From assembly GCA_041484525.1 (NCBI GenBank), contig JBGPHT010000067.1:1-36960 (forward strand): 36,960 nt of DNA, given 5' to 3'. The position numbers and the translations under genes were made by a program. This document shows, piece after piece, positions 1 to 7,205 of this stretch. Positions within the stretch are counted from its first letter, which is position 1. Each line of letters begins with the position of its first letter. Origin of the DNA: JBGPHT01 sp041484525 (GTDB lineage: Bacteria; Acidobacteriota; Terriglobia; Bryobacterales; Bryobacteraceae). A model generated the notes under the pieces. That model had not been told where the DNA came from. It worked only from the letters and a program-made list of their open reading frames with translations, and ran no database searches.

Positions 1-220
1 CCGGCACCCCGAACGTGATTGATTTCGCAGCTCAATACCCTGCCTGCCTGTGCCCCTGTCAACGCTTCGCCTGCCGCCTTGCGGCGACACACGCATGACT
101 CGGGGTCAGGATGGTTCGCTACTCCTTTCCTGTAGGACTCTTTCATTCCCTATTCCATGCCGGTTTTATCCCGGCGCACTCTGCGTGCATCGGCGGCCTG
201 TTATCATTTGATGCGGAACG
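1..220. other. Hairpin-rich non-coding left end
   Basis: No convincing gene is seen here. Two perfect short hairpins are visible: a 5-bp stem GCCGC/GCGGC around a 3-base loop at 73-85, and GCCGG/CCGGC around a 7-base loop at 159-175. They sit in a pyrimidine-rich stretch just before the acyltransferase gene. The hairpin arrangement resembles a dispersed structured repeat, but the family cannot be named from this window. A TATCAT at 202-207 could be a -10 box for the gene starting at 221. Confidence 0.35.
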
Positions 221-949
221 ATGAGTTTCCTCCGGTCCCTGCTCTTCTCCACGCCCCTGATCGCGCTGTCCACGGTCTGCATGGAAACGCTGGCGCTGGT
301 GGTCTCATTCTTCGACGGCACCGGAGACTCGCAACACCGCGTGGCACGCTTCTGGGCCCGCTCGCTGCTGGCCTTCAGCTTCATCCATGTGCGCACCGAG
401 GGCATGGAAAAGCTCGACCCGCGCGCCAACTACGTCTTCGTCTCCAACCATGCCAGCCTCATGGATATCCCGGCCATCCTCGCCCGGCTGTCACACCAGT
501 TCCGCTTCTTCGCCAAGAAGGGCCTGTTCAAGATTCCGTTCCTCGGCACCTACCTGAAGCGCGCGGGGCATCTGCCCGTGGACCGATCGAGCGCGCGCGC
601 CTCGCTCAAGAGCATGACCGAAGGCGCCCGTCTGATTCGCGAGCGCGGCATCTCCGTGCTGCTTTTCCCCGAGGGTGGACGCTCGCCTCAGGGCCTGCGC
701 CAGTTCAAGGAGGGTGCGGCGTATATCGCCATCAAGGCGGGCGTCCCGGTGGTGCCGATGGCGCTGGTCGGAATGCGGGAATTGCTGCCTATGGGCTCCA
801 TCCATATCAGAAGTGGCCGCGTAGTTTTGCGCGTCGGCGATCCGATTCCGACCACCGGTCTCACCCTCTCCGACCGGATGGAGTTGAACCAGCGCCTCTA
901 CGACGAAATCTCTCGCCTGCTCGGCGTGCCGAGCTCCGTCACAAGCTAA
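221..949 (+). CDS. plsC: 1-acyl-sn-glycerol-3-phosphate acyltransferase (PlsC family)
   Basis: Predicted to transfer an acyl chain to lysophosphatidic acid, giving phosphatidic acid for membrane phospholipids at the inner membrane. The 242-residue protein has the usual length. It carries acyltransferase block I as NHASLMD (His77-x4-Asp82, the catalytic pair) and the substrate-binding block as FPEGGRS (149-155), followed by a proline-rich hydrophobic segment typical of block IV. Residues 1-30 are hydrophobic and probably anchor it. The ATG at 221 is preceded by only a weak purine run. An upstream reading frame in another phase covers this gene but is not coding. Related acyltransferases act on other lysolipids, so the exact acceptor is inferred from the family. 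Confidence 0.9.
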   Translation: MSFLRSLLFSTPLIALSTVCMETLALVVSFFDGTGDSQHRVARFWARSLLAFSFIHVRTEGMEKLDPRANYVFVSNHASLMDIPAILARLSHQFRFFAKKGLFKIPFLGTYLKRAGHLPVDRSSARASLKSMTEGARLIRERGISVLLFPEGGRSPQGLRQFKEGAAYIAIKAGVPVVPMALVGMRELLPMGSIHIRSGRVVLRVGDPIPTTGLTLSDRMELNQRLYDEISRLLGVPSSVTS

Positions 950-1044
950 GCGGAAAAGTTTTGTCCATAATTTCACAGGCTTGCGGCGATGCCGCGCGAT
1001 TCTGTATGGGTCACGCAGCTACTCTCGATATCAGAGAGCTTCCT

Positions 1045-1995
1045 ATGCAGGGGACCACCACCACTCGCGTCAACTTGCGCCGCGGCCCAGGCACCGGCCA
1101 GCCGGTGTTGCTCGTGCTCGACGCAGGCACACCCGTCACCTTCGATGCCGCCGGCGGCGATTGGCTCCAGGTGCAAGCGGAAGGTCAGTCCGGATTTGTC
1201 AGCTCCCACTTCGTGGCGCAGGAGCAGCAGTCCGTTCCCGCCGGATTCGTCGGCGTCCCCGGCTCCGATCCGCTACCCGGCATCGAACTGGCGCCCCAAC
1301 CGTCGCAGCAGATTCACCTCGGGCCCGATGCCACCAGCGTCGAACGCACCGTGGCCGCCACCTGGAATCACGCAGGCAACGTGCTGAACGCACTCGCCAC
1401 CCACATGAAGTTCGCCGCCGGATGCGCCGTCGCGGTCTTCGGCACCGAATCGGGCGGCAGCGCCTTCGGCCCCGGCGGCCGCATGATCATCCGCTTCGAG
1501 AACCATCACTTCTTCGAATTCTGGGGCAGGGCCAACCCGGACACCTTCCGCGCCCACTTCCAATTCCATGCTGTCAAGCCCTGGACCGGCCACCAATGGC
1601 GTGCCGCGGCGGACGGCCGGTTTCAATCCGTGCATGCAAGCCAGTCGAGCGAGTGGAGCGCGTTCCAGTTCGCCGGTACGCTCGACGCGACCGCCGCGCG
1701 GCTCTCCATCAGCATGGGCGGGCCGCAGATACTGGGGTCCAATTTCGCCCAAGCCGGGTTCGAATCCGTGGAGCAGATGTTCGACGCGTTCGCCTCGAGC
1801 GAGAAGCGACAGATCGTCGCGTTCTTCGATTTCCTGCAGGGAACGAGCACGCACCCGCCCAAGGTGCTCGCCCTGCAGCAGCGCAATTTCGTGCGCTTCG
1901 CCCAGCTCTATAACGGACCCGCCAACGCCGCCGAATACAGTGCGCGTATTGCAAGCTGCTTCGAAACGTTCGAGCGGCTGTGCCCCAACACCTAA
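1045..1995 (+). CDS. SH3-domain N-acetylmuramidase (endolysin-like)
   Basis: A 316-residue protein likely to cut the peptidoglycan glycan backbone. Residues 1-57 form a bacterial SH3 domain (the RVNLRRGPG and GWLQV-type signatures are visible), which usually binds cell wall. From about residue 100 there is a DUF3380-type muramidase domain, first described in phage endolysins. It has an FGTESGG motif whose Glu135 is the likely catalytic acid. No signal peptide is present, so export would need a holin or another route. I chose the ATG at 1045 because AGAGAG lies six bases upstream; the ATG at 1006 in the same frame is possible. The membrane protein gene starts five bases after the stop, suggesting a two-gene unit. 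Confidence 0.8.
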   Translation: MQGTTTTRVNLRRGPGTGQPVLLVLDAGTPVTFDAAGGDWLQVQAEGQSGFVSSHFVAQEQQSVPAGFVGVPGSDPLPGIELAPQPSQQIHLGPDATSVERTVAATWNHAGNVLNALATHMKFAAGCAVAVFGTESGGSAFGPGGRMIIRFENHHFFEFWGRANPDTFRAHFQFHAVKPWTGHQWRAAADGRFQSVHASQSSEWSAFQFAGTLDATAARLSISMGGPQILGSNFAQAGFESVEQMFDAFASSEKRQIVAFFDFLQGTSTHPPKVLALQQRNFVRFAQLYNGPANAAEYSARIASCFETFERLCPNT

Positions 1996-2000
1996 TCGAC

Positions 2001-2759
2001 ATGCCAACCGAAACACCCCCGGCGCAGGATTTGGCGGTGCCGATGGGCGCCGCCATGCGCACATCCTTCGGCGTTGTCCTGATGACGCTGTTCGCCGTCA
2101 TCTGCGCGGCCGTCGTGCTGCTATGGCCCGTGCCTTCCATCAACCTGGACCAACTTCGCGGAGAAAAGGCGCAGGCCGATCGGGCGCTGGCGCGAGAGCA
2201 TGCCACCGCTCTGCGCGCAGGCCCCGCCGAGCGTGACGCGGCGGTGGCCCAGGAATCGCTGGCGGCCAAGGAGTCCGCCGAGAGAGACAAGGCTCTCCAA
2301 CAAGCGGAGACGCAGTTCGTCCGCATCGCCGGTGGCCGGGTGTGGATGCCGCGCGAGCTCAGCTACCTCGTGCTGGCCATGGTGCTGGGCGGGCTCGGCA
2401 GCTTCCTGCAAGCCGCGCGATCATTCGCCGACTTCGCCGGCAATCGCACCCTGGTAGCCAGTTGGGCCTGGTGGTACACCGTCCAGCCATTCGTGGGAGC
2501 CACATTGGCTTTGTTCTTCTATCTGGTGATTCGGGGCGGCCTGCTTTCGGGCGCCGCCTCCGCCGCCGATCTCAGCCCGCACGCCGTGGCGGCAGTCTCG
2601 GGACTGGTGGGCATGTTCTCCAAGCAAGCCAGCGACAAGCTCAACGAAATCTTCTCCCTGCTCCTGAAGACCTCGGGCGACCCGCCGCGCAAGGACAAGA
2701 TCAATCCGGATCGAACTTCCGGTCCAGATACATCCAACACACCCGCGACCACCGCGTGA
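2001..2759 (+). CDS. Multi-pass membrane protein with a coiled coil, partner of the muramidase gene
   Basis: No family recognised with certainty. The 252-residue protein has a hydrophobic helix at about 20-40, then an Ala/Glu/Lys-rich stretch (about 50-105) expected to form a coiled coil. Three further hydrophobic segments follow between about 115 and 210. The motif GMFSKQASDKLNEIF follows the last one and ends in a short polar tail. Similar motif-bearing membrane proteins of unknown role occur in other bacteria (recollection, not searched). The gene begins five bases after the muramidase stop, so co-expression is likely. A holin-like or membrane-anchor role is an inference from position. The last 59 bases overlap the convergent DUF983 gene. 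The ATG at 2001 is preferred over an upstream ATG at 1980 that overlaps the muramidase. Confidence 0.65.
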   Translation: MPTETPPAQDLAVPMGAAMRTSFGVVLMTLFAVICAAVVLLWPVPSINLDQLRGEKAQADRALAREHATALRAGPAERDAAVAQESLAAKESAERDKALQQAETQFVRIAGGRVWMPRELSYLVLAMVLGGLGSFLQAARSFADFAGNRTLVASWAWWYTVQPFVGATLALFFYLVIRGGLLSGAASAADLSPHAVAAVSGLVGMFSKQASDKLNEIFSLLLKTSGDPPRKDKINPDRTSGPDTSNTPATTA

Positions 2760-3045
2760 CAGCCGGCACCAGCGGCAGGTACGCAATGAATGCACCCGCC
2801 ATCACCCAGTCGAATGGCCACCCCGTCCATCGCCATAGCGCCAGCGAGAGCAGCAGTCCCGGCGGAATCGAAAGCAGGTAACTGAAATACAGCGCGCCGA
2901 GAAAGTAACCGGGCTCGCGCTCGAACTTCAGCCCGCAAACCGGACAGCGCTCGTGCATCGCGAGCGGCCCTCGCCAGAGCGGCAGGCGAAAAATCGCGCC
3001 CGTGCGACAGCGCGGACATACTTGCCGGAGAATCGACTTCAGCAC
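2701..3045 (-). CDS. DUF983 family zinc-ribbon membrane protein
   Basis: A 114-residue protein with two CPxC pairs near the N-terminus (CPRC and CPVC, about 20 residues apart), which should bind one zinc ion. Two hydrophobic helices follow and the tail is short and basic. This order (Cys pairs, GYFLGALYF, two membrane helices) matches the DUF983 family, whose function is unknown. The chosen start is a GTG at 3045, with a GGGGG Shine-Dalgarno eight bases upstream; the open frame extends further but without a comparable site. The 3' end overlaps the convergent upstream gene by 59 bases, so the two transcripts would be antisense to each other there. Confidence 0.75.
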   Translation of the reverse strand: MLKSILRQVCPRCRTGAIFRLPLWRGPLAMHERCPVCGLKFEREPGYFLGALYFSYLLSIPPGLLLSLALWRWTGWPFDWVMAGAFIAYLPLVPAVTRWSRVCWMYLDRKFDPD

Positions 3046-3230
3046 AGGTTGCACCCCCTGAGAATAACGCGCCGCGCTGTCCAGTTTTTCCCCACATTGC
3101 GTGTCTTGCCCCAACCTCAATCGTCGAGAGCCTCCACAAATCGTCACCATTGCCTACGTTAGACGTGCGTATTGAGTCATTTTGAGATCAACAGGCCGTT
3201 TGGTCGTTTTCGTGCCTATCGCATACCACA

Positions 3231-3238
3231 TAAGGAGG
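3231..3238 (+). promoter_or_regulatory. Strong Shine-Dalgarno that sets the TTG start of the cytochrome gene
   Basis: The stretch TAAGGAGGTG contains a near-complete anti-16S match, and a TTG codon follows five bases later at 3244. The frame from this TTG encodes a positively charged start and a membrane helix, as expected for this cytochrome. This is why a TTG start is accepted despite no ATG. Confidence 0.65.
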
Positions 3239-3243
3239 TGGCA

Positions 3244-3703
3244 TTGAGCCGCTTTTTCCGGGACTCGGGACACCTGATTCGCCCCGCCCTGGTTCTACTG
3301 GCCGCACTTGGGCTCTTCCTGGTGAATTCGCGCCGCCGTCGTCCCTAAGGGTTTCGGAAAGTACGGTCATTACCGGGCGGGTGCGCTCGATACCGTTCGG
3401 GCGCGGCCGATCGCCTTCGCCGGTCAGAACGCCTGCGCCCTCTGCCACGATTCCGAAGCTGCCGCGCGCAGCTCCGGCAAGCACGCCCACGTGGCCTGCG
3501 AAGCCTGCCACGGGCCGCTGGCAAAACACGCCGACGATCCCGCCGCGAACGTGCCTAAGCTCCCCGACGTCGCCAACCTGTGCCGGACCTGCCATGAAAA
3601 GGACGCGGCCAAGCCCAAAGGCTTCCCCCAGGTGGCGACCGCCGGGCACTCGGGCGGCATGGTCTGCAATTCGTGCCACCAGCCGCACAATCCGCACCTC
3701 TGA
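3244..3703 (+). pseudogene. Tetraheme cytochrome c, membrane-anchored, frameshifted
   Basis: In the first frame the TTG start encodes a basic segment and a hydrophobic anchor of about 20 residues, then hits a stop at about 3346. The downstream frame (+1 shifted) continues with KGFGKYGHYRAGAL and four heme-binding motifs: CALCH, CEACH, CRTCH and CNSCH. The two halves together match the N-terminally anchored multiheme cytochromes that precede ferredoxin/NrfD gene pairs. The break lies near 3328-3346. An intact version would pass electrons between the quinone pool and periplasmic partners. The next gene starts 15 bases after the stop, so this was the head of a three-gene operon. A sequencing indel is the alternative explanation. 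Confidence 0.75.
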
Positions 3704-3717
3704 AGGAAGGAGCAAAC

Positions 3718-4459
3718 ATGGATATCAGCCGCCGAGACCTGTTCCACGTGGGAGGCAAGCTGCTCGTGCTGGCGTCGGTGGGCGCGACAATCGAGCAGAT
3801 CACCGGCGCCGCTCCCGCCAGCGATGCCTACCGGATGGCCGAGCACTGGTGGGGCATGATCATCGATATCGACAAGTGCATCGGCTGCGGTAATTGCGTC
3901 CGCGCCTGCTCGAAGGAGAACAACGTCCCCGAGGGTTACTTCCGCACCTGGGTCGAGCGCTACCAGGTGGAAGAAGGCAAGCAGCCGCACGTGGATTCGC
4001 CCAACGGCGCGATGGAGGGCTTCCCTCCCCTGCCCATGACCTACATGAAGTCCTTCTTCGTGCCCAAGCTTTGCAACCACTGCGCCGATTCGCCGTGCGT
4101 GCAGGTCTGCCCCGTGGGCGCGACCTTCGTCAGCCCGGATGGCGTGGTGCTGGTGGACGAGACCTATTGCCTCGGCTGCCGCTACTGCGTGCAGGCGTGC
4201 CCCTACGGCTGCCGCTACCTCCACCCCGAACAAGAACACGGTCGACAAGTGCACGCTGTGTTACCACCGCATCACCCAGGGGCTCACCACGGCCTGCTGC
4301 GAAAGCTGTCCCGCCGCCGCGCGCCAACTGGTCGACTTCAAGAATCCGAAAGATCCGGTCCACGAATTCCTGCGCAATAACAAGGTGCAGGTGCTCAAGC
4401 CGTACATGGCCACCGAGGCCAAAGTCTATTACAAGAATCTGGATGGTTCCGTGAGATGA
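3718..4459 (+). pseudogene. Tat-exported 4x[4Fe-4S] ferredoxin subunit, frameshifted
   Basis: This is a periplasmic iron-sulfur subunit of the DmsB/NrfC/PsrB family, relaying electrons to or from an NrfD-type quinone subunit. It starts with a twin-arginine signal (SRRDLF) and has cluster motifs CIGCGNCVRAC, CNHCADSPCVQVC and CLGCRYCVQAC in the first frame. The fourth cluster (CTLCYHRI and CCESCP) lies in the +1 frame. The shift falls at a CCCC run at 4225-4228: dropping one C restores a continuous product of about 246 residues. An AAGGAGGAG-like Shine-Dalgarno is ahead of the ATG. The gene lies between a frameshifted cytochrome and a frameshifted nrfD, so genuine decay is more likely than a single read error, though the latter cannot be excluded. 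Confidence 0.8.
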
Positions 4460-4469
4460 GAGGGCGAAG

Positions 4470-5495
4470 ATGATTCCCGGTGTCGACGGTTTCATGTACC
4501 CGAACGAGGTGGAGCTGCAGTGGGGCCTGCTCATCGTGCTCTACCCGTACATCACGGGTCTGGTGGCGGGCGCCTTCATTCTGGCCTCGCTCGAGCGCGT
4601 CTTCAAAGTCGAAGCGGTGCGCCCCACTTATCGGCTGGCGCTGCTGACGGCGCTGGCGTTTCTGCTGGTCGCGCCCCTGCCCTTGCAGCTCCACCTGGGG
4701 CATCCGGAACGGTCGCTCGAAATGTATCTCACCCCGCACACTTCGTCGGCTATGGCGATGTTCGGCTTCGTCTACCTCTGGTACCTCATGGTGGTGCTGC
4801 TGCTGGAGGTCTGGCTGGAGTACCGGGCCGACATCGTGCGCCTGGCCGGGACCACGACCGGCATCCGGCGCATCATCTACAAGGCCCTTACGCTGGGCTC
4901 CGTCAACGTGAGCCCGCAGGCGCTGCGCATCGATGACCGCGTCGGCTACACAGTGACCGTGATCGGCATCCCGTCGGCCTTCCTGCTGCACGGTTACGTC
5001 GGATTCATTTTCGGATCCATCAAAGCCAACCCGTGGTGGTCCACACCGCTGATGCCCATCGTCTTTCTTTTTTCCGCCATGGTCTCGGGCATCGCCGCGG
5101 TGCTGGTGCTCTACATGGCAACTATGAAGGTCAAGAAGATGGAGATCGACATGCTCTTGCCTCGATACCATCGCCAAATACCTCTTCTACACCTTCGTCA
5201 TCGACTTCACTCTCGAAATGCTTGACTTGATCCACCGCTCTTACGAAGCCGACGAATCCTTCCGCAGCCTCGACTTCATGGTGCACACGCGCCTGTGGGG
5301 CTCGCAGGTGATTCTCCAGATCTTGCTGGGAACGCTGGTGCCGCTGGCGATCCTGGCGGCCACGCAACTCTGGACATTCTCCGGGAAAACGCGCCGCGTG
5401 CTGTATCCCACGGCGTGCGTGATGACGCTGGTCGGCATCTTCGCCATGCGCTGGAACGTGGTGATCGGCGGACAGCTCTTTTCCAAGAGCTTCCT
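4470..5495 (+). pseudogene. NrfD/PsrC-type quinone-binding membrane subunit, frameshifted and 3'-truncated
   Basis: The conceptual product is a polytopic membrane protein with about eight hydrophobic helices. It is the partner of the ferredoxin encoded upstream and would exchange electrons with menaquinone. The first frame runs to about 5155. The continuation (DTIAKYLFYTF to WNVVIGGQLFSKSF) is in the +1 frame, and removing one T from CTCTTGCCTC near 5151-5160 restores it. Similarity stops at about 5490-5500, where the sequence turns into an antisense kinase fragment, so the C-terminus is missing. The start ATG lies ten bases after the ferredoxin stop, as in an operon. With a shift and a missing end it is not expected to work. 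Confidence 0.8.
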
Positions 5496-5499
5496 CCAC

Positions 5500-5870
5500 C
5501 GGCAGAATCCACCGCGTACGTCTGCGAGCGGGGGCGGTGGCTTCGCTCTGCATTTCCTCGAGTGCGATCTGCAAATCGACCGCATGTTGAAACCGGCGGT
5601 CGCGGTCCTTGCGCAGGCAGCGGCTGACGACCTTCTCAAGGTCGGGCGATACGCCTTTCGCGGCTTGGGAAAGCGGCGCGGGATCCTGCTCGACGATGGA
5701 GTGGAGGATGGCGATCTGCGAATCGCCTGAAAATGCCATGCGGCCGCAGATCATCTGATAGAGAACGGCGCCGAAGCTGAAGATGTCGGAACGCGCGTCC
5801 ACTGGTCGGCCTTGGGCTTGCTCCGGGGACATGAACGACACGGTGCCGACGATGAGGCCTTCCCGCGTGG
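5500..5870 (-). pseudogene. Fragment of a Ser/Thr protein kinase catalytic domain
   Basis: On the minus strand the reading frame encodes the second half of a Pkn-type eukaryote-like kinase. Visible parts are the activation segment ending in VGTVSFMSPEQAQG, then RSDIFSFGAVLYQMICGR (subdomain IX, catalytic-loop-stabilising Asp) and CLRKDRDRRF near the domain end. A basic linker precedes what would have been a membrane helix. The ATP-binding lobe, HRD and DFG motifs are all absent, and no start fits. The fragment abuts the truncated nrfD at about 5495. Acidobacteria carry many such kinases, so a recombination between unrelated loci is plausible. It is a remnant, not a gene. Confidence 0.75.
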
Positions 5871-5951
5871 CTTCCCAGAGAGTCTGGGGGCAATTGACAA
5901 AGACCGCATCCGGTGCACGCCGCCGCGCGCGCTTGGGGGCGGTCCTACGCG

Positions 5952-6350
5952 TCAACGCGCAGGACTCCTTCTTCGTCTGCCTGAAGTCTCCGCTTTTCCG
6001 GTCTCTTTCTTGAGATCGCGGTCGACTGCTTCAACAAGCTGCTGCGCCACCAGCGCACCTGCGGCGACCAAGTCCGTAATGACCGTTGCCTTTACAGCGG
6101 CCTCAATAAGCCCACTTCCGCCATTGGTGTCTCGTCGATACTCGGGGAGTTGGTAATGAGCGATCGGGACCAGTTGCCCCTGTTCGTCAAATAATACAAC
6201 TTGACTCGGTTGGTTGGATTCCGCAACGGCCTTGGCGCGCTTCACAGCGGCTGATCTGTTCGGATAGGTCAGAACGCGCCGATTCAGGTCCACGACTTGC
6301 CACTGCCCGTGAAACGATGGAACGACATGTACAGTTCGACCGGTCACCAC
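5952..6350 (-). CDS. DUF2188 domain protein
   Basis: A 132-residue protein. Its first 70 residues match the DUF2188 pattern: an HVVPSFHGQWQVV strand pair, then a helix with repeated Lys/Ala (AAVKRAKAVA), then QVVLFDEQGQL. The function of this family is unknown. A hydrophobic Ala/Val-rich helix (about 85-110) follows, and the C-terminal tail is strongly basic. The start is GTG at 6350; no clear Shine-Dalgarno is visible, so a slightly later start is possible. The gene is followed on the same strand by the kinase scrap and preceded by lpxA, 48 bases away, also on the same strand. There is no obvious link to lipid A synthesis. Confidence 0.65.
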   Translation of the reverse strand: MVTGRTVHVVPSFHGQWQVVDLNRRVLTYPNRSAAVKRAKAVAESNQPSQVVLFDEQGQLVPIAHYQLPEYRRDTNGGSGLIEAAVKATVITDLVAAGALVAQQLVEAVDRDLKKETGKAETSGRRRRSPAR

Positions 6351-6398
6351 ACTTTGATCTTAGCGCAACGGATTGCGAAGCATCTCCTTCTTGGAACG

Positions 6399-7187
6399 TC
6401 ACTCGCGGCAGATTCCCCGCTCACTGCCCCGGATGAAGTTGACCAGGTGCAGAGTCTCCGGTGTCGGGATTTCGGTCTCGATCTTCGCCAGCGCGTCCTC
6501 CAGCTTGAGGCCAGACCGATAGAGAATCTGGTACGCCTTTTTGAGAGTGCGCACATCCGATGCCTGATACCCGGCGCGCTTCAGCCCCACAAGGTTGAGG
6601 CCCTTGGCCTCCACGTTGAAGCCGGAGTACAGAAAGAATGGTGGAACGTCACGGTTCACGCGCGTGTTCCCGCCGATCATGGCGAGCCGGCCGATCTTGG
6701 AAAACTGGTGCACCACCACGCCCCCCGAAATGAACGCCTGGTCCTCCAGTTCCACGTAGCCGGCCAGCAGCGCGCAACTCGCGATCGTAGTGTGGTTTCC
6801 GATCCTGCAATTGTGCGCGATGTGCCCCGAGGTCATGATGTAGTTGTGGTCGCCGATCTCCGTGGCGGATTCGGGCGCCGTGCCGCGGCTGATGGTGTAA
6901 TGCTCGCGGATTTGGTTTTCGTTTCCGATACGCAGGTAGCTGCGCGCACCGGTGAAGTTCTTGTCGAGCGGGTCGGTGCCGAGCACGGTGCCGGCGGAAA
7001 TCTCGTTGCGCTCGCCGAGCGTCGTCCAGCGCCTGACATAGACGTACGGCTCGAAGACGCAGTGCGGGCCGATCGCGACATCGCTTTCGATGACGCAGAA
7101 TTCGCCGATTCTGACGCCCGGCCCGATCGCGGCATTGGCGTCGACACGTGCCGTGGGCGCGATCGTAGCCGAGGGGTCGATTGGCAT
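6399..7187 (-). CDS. lpxA: UDP-N-acetylglucosamine O-acyltransferase (LpxA)
   Basis: First step of lipid A synthesis: transfers a 3-hydroxyacyl chain from acyl-carrier protein to the 3-OH of UDP-GlcNAc in the cytoplasm. The 262-residue length is normal. The N-terminal two thirds is a left-handed beta-helix built of hexapeptide repeats (IGPGVR, IGEFCV, IGPHCV and so on). The segment GHIAHNCRIG puts histidines at 122 and 125, the same numbers as the substrate-binding and catalytic histidines of E. coli LpxA. The C-terminal helical bundle is complete. The gene diverges from lpxD with an 18-bp gap, unlike the usual lpxD-fabZ-lpxA order. No good Shine-Dalgarno precedes the ATG. Confidence 0.95.
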   Translation of the reverse strand: MPIDPSATIAPTARVDANAAIGPGVRIGEFCVIESDVAIGPHCVFEPYVYVRRWTTLGERNEISAGTVLGTDPLDKNFTGARSYLRIGNENQIREHYTISRGTAPESATEIGDHNYIMTSGHIAHNCRIGNHTTIASCALLAGYVELEDQAFISGGVVVHQFSKIGRLAMIGGNTRVNRDVPPFFLYSGFNVEAKGLNLVGLKRAGYQASDVRTLKKAYQILYRSGLKLEDALAKIETEIPTPETLHLVNFIRGSERGICRE

Positions 7188-7194
7188 GAACTTG

Positions 7195-7201
7195 TATCAT
7201 A
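7195..7201. promoter_or_regulatory. Possible bidirectional -10 element between lpxA and lpxD
   Basis: The heptamer TATCATA reads as TATCAT on the plus strand (7195-7200) and as TATGAT on the minus strand (7196-7201). Expected transcription starts would fall almost on the lpxD ATG (7206) and within about two bases of the lpxA ATG (7187), so both transcripts could be leaderless. No recognisable -35 boxes lie at the right distance on either side, so this is a hypothesis from spacing and symmetry. Confidence 0.4.
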
Positions 7202-7205
7202 AGGC

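Noticed and set aside
157..1995. A single 612-residue acyltransferase-muramidase reading frame
   Set aside because: The first half is out of frame with the real acyltransferase and has no motifs; only the part from about 1006/1045 is coding.
3244..5495. Programmed +1 frameshifting in the redox operon
   Set aside because: The three shift sites share no slippery motif, and the third gene is also truncated, which programmed shifting does not explain.
5131..5955. An intact kinase gene
   Set aside because: It lacks the ATP-binding lobe, HRD and DFG motifs, and both ends read through unrelated sequence.
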